Origin: Bacteroidota bacterium | Lineage (GTDB): Bacteria > Bacteroidota > Bacteroidia > Chitinophagales > Saprospiraceae | Direction of reading: 5' to 3' | Assembly: GCA_029567325.1 (NCBI GenBank) | Contig: JAKQLF010000365.1 | Span: 1-55,795, forward strand | DNA length: 55,795 bases | Part shown: positions 9,411 to 18,203 of the stretch, piece after piece | Position numbering within the stretch: position 1 is the first letter of the stretch | How the letters are laid out: every line of letters begins with the position of its first letter | Made by a program: the position numbers and the translations under genes | The notes under the pieces: generated by a model | Told to the model about the DNA's origin: nothing | The model's input: the letters and a program-made list of their open reading frames with translations, nothing else | Database searches by the model: none

Positions 9411-9932
9411 TTATTTAACCTTCCATACTTGTATGGTTACATCATCAGGATTTCTGACGCCTTTACATATAAAAATGGCATTATTCATCCAATGATATTT
9501 ACCCTCTGGTGCTTCAAATTTTGGAACTGCTCTAAAATAATACTCAGAAGGAGACACTTGCTCGCCCTTGCCAATGCGAGCTGCAACCTCTGGTGTAGCA
9601 ACTCTGAGGCCCGTATTTTTTACATATATAATGACGCCATCATCTGTCTTGATTTGATAATGTGCCTCCAACTCTGCGACCCCATCTTTTCTCACTATTT
9701 GCCAGTCAGCTCCTCCGTCCAAAATTTCTCCTTTCATGGCAGGACCTTCAAAACTACCTCCTATAATGGGTATAATTCTTCGCATGCCATGGGGAGTTTC
9801 ACCTACTATGTAAGGCGGTTTTAATTTTACTTTAAGTTCGCATACAAAATCCAATGTAGGTGCCGTAGGTACTTGTTGTGCCATAGTTTTTATTGAAAAT
9901 ATTAGAAATAAAAAGAAAATTGATTTTTTCAT
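9411..9932 (-). CDS. Exported DUF3237 family protein
   Basis: A 173-residue protein with an N-terminal signal peptide (MKKSIFFLFLIFSIKTMAQ) followed by a complete DUF3237/UPF0311 domain: FVCELKVKLKPPYIVGETPHG, GGSFEGPAMKGEILDGGADWQ and SEYYFRAVPKFE are recognisable family blocks. The biochemical role of DUF3237 is unclear to me. Many relatives lack a signal peptide, so predicted export is notable. It lies 4 bp after the flavin monooxygenase gene and 13 bp before the transporter gene, which suggests a role in aromatic uptake or oxidation. Confidence 0.85.
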   Translation of the reverse strand: MKKSIFFLFLIFSIKTMAQQVPTAPTLDFVCELKVKLKPPYIVGETPHGMRRIIPIIGGSFEGPAMKGEILDGGADWQIVRKDGVAELEAHYQIKTDDGVIIYVKNTGLRVATPEVAARIGKGEQVSPSEYYFRAVPKFEAPEGKYHWMNNAIFICKGVRNPDDVTIQVWKVK

Positions 9933-9936
9933 TTTG

Positions 9937-11169
9937 TCAATTTTTTTGATTTAAAGTTTGAATATCAAATCCAGCAACTTTCTTATAATTATCCATTACG
10001 TTGGCCAATTTTTCATGTGGTATTTCATCAGCAGTAAATCCTGACGGAAACCAATCTGCCATCATGTCCAAAATCTCATCTGGCCCTTTGGCCCTGTTTT
10101 GCATGACCACTTTTGCAGCCGCTGGCACCCGCTCTTTGTCATACTGTGCAAGTATTTCCAAAACATCCTTGTTATTTTTCATACATTCGGTTAAGCAATC
10201 AACATCCAATATCGCCTGCGAAGCTCCATTTGAGCCAATAGGATACATCGGATGTGCTGCATCTCCCAGCAATGTTACACGCCCAAATGACCATTTTTCT
10301 AGAGGATTTCTATCTGACATCGGGAACTCATAAACAGCTTTACTTCCTGCTATCATAGTTGGTACATCGAGCCAGTCAAAGGTCCAATCGATGTATAAAT
10401 TTATCAGTCGCTTTTGATCTGCTTGCCTGTTCCAATCCCTCGCTGTGAGGGTAGACTTGCCCTCTTTTACATTAGCAACCCAGTTGATGAGACAAGAGCC
10501 GTCACTGTCGATAGGTTGTATAGGATACACTACCATTTTTTGCTTCATGCTCCCGATCATAGCCATTGACTTGCCGTTGAGAAAAGGCTTCATTACAGTA
10601 GTGCCTCTGTATAAAACATTTTCAGAATACACAGGCTTGCCTTCATGTGGGTATAACTGTTGCCTCACTACAGAATTGATACCGTCAGCTCCAATGAGCA
10701 TGTCTGCTTTTTCTTCATGAATTTTTTCACCTGAGTCCTTATCAATGAAATAAGCAATAACTTCATTTTCGTTTTGTTCAAAATGACTCAAATGGTGATT
10801 TTGTTGTATGGTATCTTTCCCTATTTGCGCTATCACTTCATCAAAAAGTAACATCTGGATATTGCCTCGATGCAAAGAAAATTGTGGCCATTTATAGCCA
10901 GCAAATCTGCCTCGGGGTTCTGACCAAAATTCTTGGCCATATTTATTAAAATATTTCAGGTCGCTGGTTTCAATGGCATTTTGAGCTATTTTTTCCTGTA
11001 AACCCAAGTTGGTTAAAACCCTCACACAATGTGGCAAAAGATTGATTCCAACTCCTAGTGGCTTTATTTCTTTTACAGATTCAAATACATTGACATCGTG
11101 CCCCTCTTTATGCAAACTCAAGGCCAATGTCAATCCACCGATACCGCCACCAACTATGATTATCTTCAT
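9937..11169 (-). CDS. FAD-dependent monooxygenase, PhzS/salicylate hydroxylase-like
   Basis: Class A flavoprotein monooxygenase of 410 residues. It has the N-terminal Rossmann GGGIGG at 7-12, an SEPRGRFAG block near 78-86, the DG motif (GADGINSVVRQQL) in the middle, and the second FAD motif (LLGDAAHPMYPIGSNGASQAILD). The overall pattern resembles PhzS, the phenazine monooxygenase, more than PobA. It probably hydroxylates an aromatic acid or phenol related to the hydroxycinnamate pathway; the substrate cannot be read from sequence. It is tightly packed between the amidohydrolase (17 bp) and DUF3237 (4 bp) genes. Confidence 0.85.
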   Translation of the reverse strand: MKIIIVGGGIGGLTLALSLHKEGHDVNVFESVKEIKPLGVGINLLPHCVRVLTNLGLQEKIAQNAIETSDLKYFNKYGQEFWSEPRGRFAGYKWPQFSLHRGNIQMLLFDEVIAQIGKDTIQQNHHLSHFEQNENEVIAYFIDKDSGEKIHEEKADMLIGADGINSVVRQQLYPHEGKPVYSENVLYRGTTVMKPFLNGKSMAMIGSMKQKMVVYPIQPIDSDGSCLINWVANVKEGKSTLTARDWNRQADQKRLINLYIDWTFDWLDVPTMIAGSKAVYEFPMSDRNPLEKWSFGRVTLLGDAAHPMYPIGSNGASQAILDVDCLTECMKNNKDVLEILAQYDKERVPAAAKVVMQNRAKGPDEILDMMADWFPSGFTADEIPHEKLANVMDNYKKVAGFDIQTLNQKN

Positions 11170-11186
11170 TAATTTATTCGTTTTTT

Positions 11187-12053
11187 TTATTTTAAATTCA
11201 ACATTTTTATCGCATTTTCCTTCAATATCAATGGCTTTACTTCGTCTTTAAAGCCTGCTTCTTCAAAATCTTTCATCCATCGCTCCGGTGTAATAAGTGG
11301 AAAATCAGTACCAAACAACATTCTATCTTTTAGCAAAGTATTGGCATATTGTACCAATTGCTTTGGAAAATATTTGGGCGACCAACCACTTAAATCTATA
11401 TAAACATTGGGCTTGTGCATGGCTACAGAAAGTGCTTCATCTTGCCAGGGCCAACTTGGATGGGCAATGATGATGGGGCTATCAGGAAAGTCAATAGCTA
11501 CATCGTCCAGGTGCATCGGATTGGAAAACTCAAGTCTGAGACCGCCCCCACCTTTTACACCCGATCCATAGCCCGAATGTCCAGAGTGAAACAGCATAGG
11601 CAACTTATGCGCTGCAATCACTTCATAGAGGTGATACGCCATCTTATCATAAGGATAAAAACCTTGAACTGTGGGGTGAAATTTAAATCCCTTTACGTCA
11701 TAATTTTCTATCAAATCTCTGGCTTCTCTCGCTCCCATACGACCCTTATGAGGATCTATGCTCGCAAAGGCTATCATCACATCGTCATTTTTCAAAGCGC
11801 ACTCTGCTACTTCAATATTGGGTATTCGTCGCTTGCCAACATTATGCTCAGAATCTACGGTAAACATGACCAATGCCATATTTTGCTCCCTATAAAAATC
11901 TGCAGTTTCCTGCATTGTAGGTCGCTTATCTGACTTAAAATATTTAGCAAAAGCCTCATCCAATTCGGGTCTGTAGTCATCATGCGGCTGGCAGCAGCTT
12001 ACCTCAGCATGGGTATGTACATCTATGGCTTTAATTTTTGAAATATCAATCAT
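11187..12053 (-). CDS. Amidohydrolase-2 family hydrolase, CouO-like (aryl beta-ketoacyl-CoA hydrolase)
   Basis: Metal-dependent hydrolase of 288 residues in the amidohydrolase superfamily. The metal and catalytic residues are visible: His13 and His15 (DVHTH), His156 (LFHSGHSG), His198 (IIAHPSWPW) and Asp250 (FGTDFP). The SWPWQDEA and KGFKFHPTVQ blocks recall CouO of Rhodococcus, which cleaves 4-hydroxyphenyl-beta-ketoacyl-CoA to 4-hydroxybenzoate plus acetyl-CoA. Here it directly follows the matching SDR and CoA-ligase genes and shares the cluster with pobA, so this is the best functional hypothesis. A decarboxylase of the ACMSD type is the alternative. Confidence 0.82.
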   Translation of the reverse strand: MIDISKIKAIDVHTHAEVSCCQPHDDYRPELDEAFAKYFKSDKRPTMQETADFYREQNMALVMFTVDSEHNVGKRRIPNIEVAECALKNDDVMIAFASIDPHKGRMGAREARDLIENYDVKGFKFHPTVQGFYPYDKMAYHLYEVIAAHKLPMLFHSGHSGYGSGVKGGGGLRLEFSNPMHLDDVAIDFPDSPIIIAHPSWPWQDEALSVAMHKPNVYIDLSGWSPKYFPKQLVQYANTLLKDRMLFGTDFPLITPERWMKDFEEAGFKDEVKPLILKENAIKMLNLK

Positions 12054-12091
12054 GTCTTTCTAGTATCTTATTTTAATGATGCTTGATAATT

Positions 12092-12859
12092 TTATTTGGC
12101 ACCCATTCGTATGGCACCATCCAATCTTACAACCTCACCATTGAGCATTGTATTTTCAATGATTTGCTTTACCAAAGAAGCATACTCTGAGGGTTTGCCC
12201 AGTCGTGGCGGGAAAGGGATTTGGTTGCCCAATGAGTCTTGTACTTGTTGTGGTAAATTTTGCAAAAGTGGTGTTTCAAATATACCGGGAGCAATGGTCA
12301 TGACTCTGATGCCCATTCGAGCAAACTCTCTTGCCAATGGAAGTGTCATAGCTACTACCCCCCCTTTGGATGCTGAGTAGGCAGCTTGGCCGATTTGGCC
12401 ATCATAAGCAGCTACAGAAGCGGTATTGATCACTATGCCACGTTCGCCATCCGCATTAGGCTCGTTGTGCTGCATTTCATTTACTATAAGTCTTATCGAA
12501 TTGAAAGTACCTATGAGATTTACATTGATTACGTGTTGAAAAAATGCCAAATCATGTGGACCTTCTTTGCCTACCACTCGCTTAGCAGGCCCCAACCCGG
12601 CACAGTTTACCAAGCCATCTATACGAAGAAATTTTTCTTTGGTTATATCTACAGCAGTGATAACCTCACTTTCAGTGGTTATATCGTTTTTGATAAAAAG
12701 AGATTGGGCTCCCAAGGCTAGCTCTGCCTGCTTACCTGCCTCTTCATTGATGTCCAAAAGTACAGCCTTTCCACCATTTGCTATGAGCATTTGTGCTGTG
12801 GCAAAACCCAAGCCAGATGCCCCTCCTGTGATCACAAAAGTATTGTCTTTAATTTGCAT
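12092..12859 (-). CDS. Short-chain dehydrogenase, 3-hydroxyacyl-CoA dehydrogenase type II-like
   Basis: Classical SDR of 255 residues with the cofactor motif TGGASGLG (11-18), an acidic Asp37 favouring NAD(H), NCAG (85-88) and the catalytic Ser148, Tyr161 and Lys165. The insert and the C-terminal [12 protein letters not shown] and [14 protein letters not shown] blocks are those of the HSD10 (17-beta-HSD type 10) group, which oxidises 3-hydroxyacyl-CoAs. In this cluster it would oxidise 3-hydroxy-3-aryl-propionyl-CoA to the beta-keto thioester. Its start overlaps the CoA-synthetase stop by 11 bp. Confidence 0.9.
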   Translation of the reverse strand: MQIKDNTFVITGGASGLGFATAQMLIANGGKAVLLDINEEAGKQAELALGAQSLFIKNDITTESEVITAVDITKEKFLRIDGLVNCAGLGPAKRVVGKEGPHDLAFFQHVINVNLIGTFNSIRLIVNEMQHNEPNADGERGIVINTASVAAYDGQIGQAAYSASKGGVVAMTLPLAREFARMGIRVMTIAPGIFETPLLQNLPQQVQDSLGNQIPFPPRLGKPSEYASLVKQIIENTMLNGEVVRLDGAIRMGAK

Positions 12860-14642
12860 ATAATTGCTCTACCAATGTAGCCCTCATTTTTAAAATTACT
12901 CTTTGATTAAGCGAACCCTTATCAGTGACCTCCCCTAAGTCTATCGACGGTGGTTGGGTAGCCACAATATATTTCCTGATGCTGGTAGAACTTCCCGATG
13001 CTGTGGCATTAAACTTTACCAACCAATCATCAATGTATTGATAAATGGCAGAATTTGAACAAGTCTTTTCGTAAGAAGTATCAGCTGGCAAGTTAGCTAA
13101 TTCTCGGCATGCGTCTATATTTAAAAATAAAATTGCACCTATATAGTCTTTATCAAGCCCAGCGAATACCACATCTTGGATAATTGGTGAACCTGTAGAT
13201 ATTACCTTGGCTTTGAGGACGCCCACATTTACCCAGGTACCTGTAGATAATTTGAAATCTTCGGCAATACGACCATCAAAAACCAAGCCCTTGTCTGGGT
13301 TGTTTTCATCCAAAAATTTTACTGCGTCTCCTGTTTTATAATAGCCCTCTTCATCAAAAGCTAGTAGGGTAGCTTCTTCATTCTTCCAATAGCCTTTTGT
13401 CACATTTGGGGCCTTGTATCTTGCCTCCATTTTATCACCATCAGGTACTAGTTTCACATCCATTCCTGCTACAGGCACTCCCAGAAGTCCTGAAAAAGCT
13501 CCGCCCCAGTTGGCAAACATTGCCGAAGGTCCAGATTCTGTGCATCCCAACCCTGTGACGATCGGTATCTTTTGACCGATGGTTTGTATGGCCAGTTCTT
13601 CCAATTTATTCCAAACAGGTTGTGCCAGGCTAGCCCCTGCATAAAAAAGTACATTCAGATTTTTGAAAAACTTTTCTCTGAGCGCTTGCTCTTTGTCTAA
13701 ATAAGGAATCAACATTTCAAAACCTTTGGGCACATTAAAGTAGGCTGTTGGAGAAATTTCTCTTAGATTTTGAACCGTTTCTTCAATGCCATTGGCTGTA
13801 GGTTTGCCATCATCTATGAAAATAGTGCCACCATTATAAAGGGCTAGTCCAAAATTATGATTACCACCAAAAGTATGATTCCATGGCAGCCAATCTATGA
13901 AAACTGGTGGCTCAGATTTCATAAAGGGAAATGCTTGTGTGATTTGTTGGAGGTTGGCGCACCACATCCCTTGATGGTTCATCACACCTTTCGGTAAGCC
14001 GGTAGAACCTGATGTAAACAAGATTTTTGCAATGGTATCCGCATTGACTTTATTTGCTGCTCTTTCTACCTCTTCACTTGGTATGGAATCCAGAAATGAT
14101 GCAAAATTGTCATGACCAGAATCATCAACTGTCACGATAATTGCATTGGGCAATAGCGTTTTTGAAAGCTCAATAGCTTTTTTATAGACCTGCCCATCTT
14201 GTGCAAAAATCAATTTTGGCGACATAAGCTCAAGACAATGTTTGAGTTTGGAAAAGTCATCGGAGATGAGCGAATAGGCTGGTGATATTGGCGTATATGT
14301 GATACCTATGTGCACTGCAGCTAAGGATAGCAATGCATGCTCTATACTATTTTCTGATAAAATAACAATGGTCTCTTGTGGCTTAAAATTCAGGTCTAAA
14401 AGATATTGAGCTATTGATTTTACTTTTTGAAAGGTTTCGGCAAAGGTCAAATTTTGCCATTGTCCATCCTTTCTCCTTTCGATAAAAATATGGTCCGGCT
14501 TGACATTTGTCCAATGTTCCAGCTTATCCGTGAGCTTTAAAGGATAGTCGCCAAGCGGCTCTTCGAGTTTGTAATGAATCCCAACAGATGCTTTGCCTTC
14601 TTTTATCGTTTTATGTGAGCCAAAAGCAATATTTTTAAACAT
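12849..14642 (-). CDS. Feruloyl/p-coumaroyl-CoA synthetase-like AMP-binding enzyme
   Basis: Adenylate-forming ligase of 597 residues. The P-loop [10 protein letters not shown] is at 210-219, followed by the [19 protein letters not shown] block, [10 protein letters not shown], the hinge [17 protein letters not shown], and the C-terminal lysine in [11 protein letters not shown]. This combination is typical of feruloyl-CoA synthase (Fcs) rather than the plant-type 4CL. It would activate ferulate, p-coumarate or caffeate to the CoA thioester. The gene overlaps the SDR gene by 11 bp. Only 13 bp before its start codon lies the end of a heptad repeat array, which may carry or disturb its promoter. 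Confidence 0.9.
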   Translation of the reverse strand: MFKNIAFGSHKTIKEGKASVGIHYKLEEPLGDYPLKLTDKLEHWTNVKPDHIFIERRKDGQWQNLTFAETFQKVKSIAQYLLDLNFKPQETIVILSENSIEHALLSLAAVHIGITYTPISPAYSLISDDFSKLKHCLELMSPKLIFAQDGQVYKKAIELSKTLLPNAIIVTVDDSGHDNFASFLDSIPSEEVERAANKVNADTIAKILFTSGSTGLPKGVMNHQGMWCANLQQITQAFPFMKSEPPVFIDWLPWNHTFGGNHNFGLALYNGGTIFIDDGKPTANGIEETVQNLREISPTAYFNVPKGFEMLIPYLDKEQALREKFFKNLNVLFYAGASLAQPVWNKLEELAIQTIGQKIPIVTGLGCTESGPSAMFANWGGAFSGLLGVPVAGMDVKLVPDGDKMEARYKAPNVTKGYWKNEEATLLAFDEEGYYKTGDAVKFLDENNPDKGLVFDGRIAEDFKLSTGTWVNVGVLKAKVISTGSPIIQDVVFAGLDKDYIGAILFLNIDACRELANLPADTSYEKTCSNSAIYQYIDDWLVKFNATASGSSTSIRKYIVATQPPSIDLGEVTDKGSLNQRVILKMRATLVEQLYAN

Positions 14643-14655
14643 ATAGTGACAGCGT

Positions 14656-14761
14656 GATTTACGATTTACGAATTATGAATTACGATTTACGAATGATGAA
14701 TTACGAATGATGATTTAACATTTATTGATTTGCGAATTACGATTTAAGAATTATGATTTTG
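14656..14761. repeat. GATTTAC heptad array, left arm of S23 element 1
   Basis: Fifteen consecutive units, fourteen of them exactly 7 nt, run from 14656 to 14761: GATTTAC, GAATTAC, GAATTAT, GAATGAT, GATTTAA and similar. One 8-nt unit lies at 719-726 of this stretch (14719-14726). The array ends 1-2 nt from the stop codon of the S23 gene and begins 13 nt upstream of the CoA-synthetase start. Its reverse complement (GTAAATC) forms the array on the other side of the S23 gene. Confidence 0.9.
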
Positions 14762-14762
14762 T

Positions 14763-15131
14763 TTATGATTTTTGAATCTGAGATTTCTTTCTGAGAGTCT
14801 TTATGGATGAAACTGTAATCGCTAATAGTTCGTCAGCTTCCTTATGCAAATCGACTGTCTTGTTCTTAAGATTTTCATCTAAGTCAACAATAAATTCAAT
14901 CCAAAACATACTTTCGTCAAGTTCTTCTTCTACAATTTTGAGTTTGTTGATAAAATCTGCGGTGGATTTAGCTCTACAAGCTGCACGGTAATTGGCTGCA
15001 CAAGAAGGAATACATCGAACCATCTGGTTTCTTATTGCCTTAAAATCTGGCTCATTAGAAAATTTGCGTGTGAGCAAAACACCCTTAATAGCCCAATCCT
15101 TAAATCTCTTTTTTAAAACCTCCTCATTCAT
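14763..15131 (-). CDS. Four-helix-bundle protein, S23/23S rRNA IVS family (copy 1)
   Basis: A 122-residue, all-helical protein of the S23/TIGR02436 family, whose members are encoded in 23S rRNA intervening sequences of some bacteria and are related in fold to Avd of diversity-generating retroelements. Shared residues with the second copy in this window include Asn35-Gln36, Arg39, Ser43, Asn47-Tyr48, Phe60, Lys63, Glu73 and Trp77. The C-terminus is basic (KTLRKKSQIQK). It interrupts the hydroxycinnamate genes and is bracketed by inverted short-word arrays, so it looks like a later insertion. Its molecular role is unknown; RNA binding is an inference from the family. Confidence 0.85.
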   Translation of the reverse strand: MNEEVLKKRFKDWAIKGVLLTRKFSNEPDFKAIRNQMVRCIPSCAANYRAACRAKSTADFINKLKIVEEELDESMFWIEFIVDLDENLKNKTVDLHKEADELLAITVSSIKTLRKKSQIQKS

Positions 15132-15163
15132 TTTTTTTATCTAATTATCTCCCATAAATCTTC

Positions 15164-15263
15164 CCAATCGCAAAATAGATTCAATACCAAATCGCCAATT
15201 GCCCTAATCGTAAATCTCCAATCAAATCAATCGTAAATCGTAAATCGATCCAATCGTAAATCA
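15164..15263. repeat. GTAAATC array, right arm of S23 element 1
   Basis: Four exact GTAAATC units (15211-15217, 15234-15240, 15241-15247, 15257-15263) lie among degenerate AATCG/AATCAAATC words. They are the reverse complement of the GATTTAC heptads on the far side of the S23 gene, so a transcript through the locus could fold with the ORF in the loop. This arm is more decayed than the left one. Confidence 0.8.
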
Positions 15264-15279
15264 ACATTCCCCATTCCAT

Positions 15280-16002
15280 TTACTCTCCCACCTTCTTACC
15301 CCTACCTTCCAAAAAATCATTTAACCTTTGCTTAGCTTCAGGCGACGATGACGTTATGGCAGCTATTAAACTTTCCATGAGCAGCCCCTCCGATTGATTG
15401 GAGTCTGTAATCCTTGGCAATATATGCATCACGGCATAGTTGGTAATCTCGGCGTTGGATATGATTTTTTTGGCAAGTTCCTCACATTTTTCCAGTGCCT
15501 TATTTGCATCTACCATATAATTTACCAACCCTATTTGCTCACCCTCCGTAGCTGTAAAAACTCTGCCCGTAAGCATCATATCAGCCATGCGGGCCATCCC
15601 TATGAGCTTTGGTAATCTAACTGAGGCACCACCACCAACGAAAATGCCTCGCTGCCCTTCTGGCAATGCAAAAAAAGCAGAGCTATCGGCCACTCTGAGA
15701 TGACAAGCCGTAGCCACCTCCAACCCGCCTCCAACTGTTGCACCATGCAATGCCGCTATTACGGGCACTTTGCCAAATTGTATTTTATCCATAACGCTAT
15801 GCCACATCCTGGAATGGTACAAACCTTCTACAACGTCTAGCTGGGTAAGCTCCGACAAGTCAAGACCTGCCGAAAAATGCTTTCCTATTCCATATATGAT
15901 GATACACTTGACGTCTTGTGGTAGATTGTCAAATACTTTTTCGATTGATTTTATCAATGTATCATTAAAAGCATTGCGTTTTTCAGGGCGATTGAGGCCC
16001 AT
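15280..16002 (-). CDS. Enoyl-CoA hydratase/isomerase family protein, possibly frameshifted at its 5' end
   Basis: Crotonase of 240 residues from this ATG. It shows the oxyanion-hole segments GKHFSAGLDL and ALHGATVGGG, and both usual acidic positions (GGGLE and LPEGQRG). It would hydrate the aryl-acryloyl-CoA made by the neighbouring ligase. The N-terminus is about 20 residues short for the family. An upstream ATG at 16064 encodes MHDDIATLDTLKLK in another frame and then stops; adding one A to the AAA run near 16022-16025 would join it to IKEGILFMGLNRPEKRN in the hydratase frame. This looks like a one-base deletion or a sequencing error; starting at the internal ATG is the alternative. Confidence 0.85.
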   Translation of the reverse strand: MGLNRPEKRNAFNDTLIKSIEKVFDNLPQDVKCIIIYGIGKHFSAGLDLSELTQLDVVEGLYHSRMWHSVMDKIQFGKVPVIAALHGATVGGGLEVATACHLRVADSSAFFALPEGQRGIFVGGGASVRLPKLIGMARMADMMLTGRVFTATEGEQIGLVNYMVDANKALEKCEELAKKIISNAEITNYAVMHILPRITDSNQSEGLLMESLIAAITSSSPEAKQRLNDFLEGRGKKVGE

Positions 16003-16247
16003 AAAGAGTATACCTTCTTTTATTTCAATTTAAGAGTGTCAAGTGTGGCAATATCATCATGCATATTTATCTGTTTATTTTAAATGTCAAATTACCTAAT
16101 TAAACAGGTGAACTCAATTAGCTATAAAAATTGCTTGATTTTTAAAGCGAAAGTAGACATCTGAATGGTTGGCACTTTACTTTACAAAATTGAATAAAAT
16201 AAAGAATGATAAATAGGAAAATTGCTTTTAAGTATATGCAAAAACAA

Positions 16248-17162
16248 TCATTTTTGAAGATTTCTATATTGTTTTGGTGTCAAATTTGTAATTGATTTGA
16301 AGAAACGGGAAAAATCACTGGGGTCGAAACCACCTAATTTGTAGGCAATGTCGGCTATATTTAGGTCAGTTTGTTTGAGTAACACTTTTGCTTCCAATAT
16401 TCTCATTTCTTCTAGTAGTTCATGAGCTGATTTACCTGTAGAAACTTTCACGCTTTTATGTAGATGATTGGGCGTTACATTCAATGCCTCTGCAAATTCG
16501 GTGACAGTTCGTTTGTCATAAATGAATGCAGAAAGTAAGTTTTTATATTTTTGTGTAAGCCTTAATGCAGCATTGGTTTGTGATTTAGAATTTAAAGTTT
16601 GCATAAAATCTACTTCTTTGAGCAGTGTAATTAGGTAAAGGGCGATGATTTCAGAACGGTTGATATCATTTAGGCTGTATTCATTGATGAGGATTTCAAA
16701 TAGAAGATGTATTCTGTCAGTTTGTTTTAAATAGAGTAGGGGCTCAGCTGTTATTTGAAAAAAAGGAAAAGCTTGCTCAATATTGATATTTAATATACCA
16801 TGATTGAATATCTCGGAATGAAAATGACAATAATAACCTTCCACGTCTTCAGATATGACCTCGAGTGAGGTTATCTGGTCGGCAGTAAGACAAAAAATGC
16901 TGCCAGGTCTTACTTCATATTGGCTAAGCCCCTTGCTTCTTATTGCGTAGCCTTTGGTGATGCAAACAAAAAAATAAACCGACCTCCTATGTGGCAATAC
17001 AGGCAATTTCAGAAATGATTTGTACTTTTCTATCCGTTCAATATGAAAATATTCATAGTAAGCATTGGATACATTTGGCTTCCAGGAGTCAAACATGTAG
17101 TCGTCAAATTGACTAGGTTTTAGTTTTGGTATTATTTTCATAAATGTGGTAAGAACGAGCAT
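16248..17162 (-). CDS. AraC family transcriptional regulator
   Basis: A 304-residue regulator with an N-terminal cupin-like sensing region and a C-terminal double helix-turn-helix (about 205-302), including VTEFAEALNVTPNHLHKSVK and the DIAYKLGGFDPSDFSRFFK signature. Met8 (17141) is an equally good start. It lies just upstream of the hydroxycinnamate genes on the same strand and probably senses an aromatic ligand to activate them; this is inferred from position. A 184-bp gap separates it from the hydratase leader. Confidence 0.9.
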   Translation of the reverse strand: MLVLTTFMKIIPKLKPSQFDDYMFDSWKPNVSNAYYEYFHIERIEKYKSFLKLPVLPHRRSVYFFVCITKGYAIRSKGLSQYEVRPGSIFCLTADQITSLEVISEDVEGYYCHFHSEIFNHGILNINIEQAFPFFQITAEPLLYLKQTDRIHLLFEILINEYSLNDINRSEIIALYLITLLKEVDFMQTLNSKSQTNAALRLTQKYKNLLSAFIYDKRTVTEFAEALNVTPNHLHKSVKVSTGKSAHELLEEMRILEAKVLLKQTDLNIADIAYKLGGFDPSDFSRFFKSITNLTPKQYRNLQK

Positions 17163-17269
17163 AAGAATAAAGCATTTTTATGGGCTTTTTGTCCTTTCTC
17201 ATTGATTTTGATTCCTTTAATGAGCAATTCAGCAATTTCGCAAACTATATGAACTTTCTACTTTGTACA

Positions 17270-17287
17270 GACGCAAGGCCTTGCGTC
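17270..17287. repeat. Perfect 18-nt palindrome GACGCAAGGCCTTGCGTC
   Basis: A perfect palindrome that reads GACGCAAGG then CCTTGCGTC. A related imperfect palindrome is at 45024-45046 (GAGACGCAAAATTTTGTGTC). Such GACGCAA hairpins recur between genes in Bacteroidota and cyanobacteria. No terminator-like T-run follows it on the minus strand. Confidence 0.7.
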
Positions 17288-17316
17288 TCGCCATTCCTAC
17301 TTTATAAACTCGTTTC

Positions 17317-17424
17317 CACCATTAACCATTAACCTTCAATTCCTTTCAGGAGCAATATGGCAATGGGCAATGCTCGCGGCCAGTATGAACCATTAATCAA
17401 TAACCATTAACCATTAACCATTTA
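17317..17424. repeat. AACCATTAACCATT short-word tract abutting a stop codon
   Basis: Two blocks of ACCATTA words (17317-17334 and 17388-17422) flank a 50-nt segment that contains GAGCA/TGCTC arms. The second block ends 4 nt from the stop codon of the downstream-facing SDR gene. It resembles the other locus-specific word tracts in this window but has no S23 gene beside it. Confidence 0.7.
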
Positions 17425-17426
17425 AA

Positions 17427-18203
17427 TTACCTTCCAGATCTATCCAAAAAATTACTCCCAGCTTGCTGCGTACACATCACCAACACTTCCTGAATGTTGA
17501 CATGTTTTGGTCTGGTGGCAACATAAAATATGACATCAGCCACATCTTTGGCTTTTAAAGGTGTAATGTCGTCGTAGATTTTGGATTTTTTTTCATCACC
17601 TTCAAATCTGGTAATGGCAAATTCTGTTTCTTCTACCATACCTGGTGAAACTTGGCTAACCCTCAGTCCTAGCTTATAAAAATCCAATCGCATGGTTTTG
17701 GTGAGCATGTCAACAGCACATTTGGTCGCACAATATACATTTCCGTTGGGATAAGCTTCGTGGCCAGCAGTAGAACAAATATTGATGATGTGGCCTTTTC
17801 CATTTTTTACCATCAATGGGCTGATCGCTCTGGTCATGTATAAAAGGCCTTTTATATTGGTGTCAATCATCGTTTCCCAATGATTGACATCTCCTTTGTG
17901 CAATGGATCAAGGCCCATCGCCAAACCAGCATTATTGATCAAGATATCTACATTTGCCCAATCACCCTCTAGTGATTTCATCGCCTTTTTCACTTCATTG
18001 TTTTTTCTTACATCAAAACACAATGCTTTGACTTTTACGACGTATTTTTTCTTGAGTTTATTTTTCAATTCCTCTAGGCGATCTTCTCGTCTTCCTGTGA
18101 TGATGACATCATAGCCATTTTTTGCAAATAGGGTGGCTGTTGCTTTACCAATTCCAGAGGTAGCACCCGTCACTAAAACAATTTTAGATATTCTATTTTC
18201 CAT
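17427..18203 (-). CDS. YdfG-like NADP-dependent short-chain dehydrogenase
   Basis: SDR of 258 residues with TGATSGIG near 13-20, basic residues after beta-2 (GRREDR) that favour NADP, NNAGLAMGLDPLHKGD, and the catalytic Ser with YCATK. The N-terminal and mid-region pattern is that of YdfG, which oxidises 3-hydroxy acids such as L-allo-threonine or serine and reduces malonic semialdehyde. Its start overlaps the end of the TlpA-like gene by 11 bp, so the two are co-transcribed, though no functional link is evident. Confidence 0.88.
   Translation of the reverse strand: MENRISKIVLVTGATSGIGKATATLFAKNGYDVIITGRREDRLEELKNKLKKKYVVKVKALCFDVRKNNEVKKAMKSLEGDWANVDILINNAGLAMGLDPLHKGDVNHWETMIDTNIKGLLYMTRAISPLMVKNGKGHIINICSTAGHEAYPNGNVYCATKCAVDMLTKTMRLDFYKLGLRVSQVSPGMVEETEFAITRFEGDEKKSKIYDDITPLKAKDVADVIFYVATRPKHVNIQEVLVMCTQQAGSNFLDRSGR

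Noticed and set aside
9255-9824. Plus-strand 189-residue ORF opposite the MFS and DUF3237 genes
   Set aside because: It lies entirely opposite two well-supported genes and has no recognisable domain; a shadow frame.
11415-11933. Plus-strand 172-residue ORF
   Set aside because: Antisense to the CouO-like hydrolase; low-plausibility composition, no motif.
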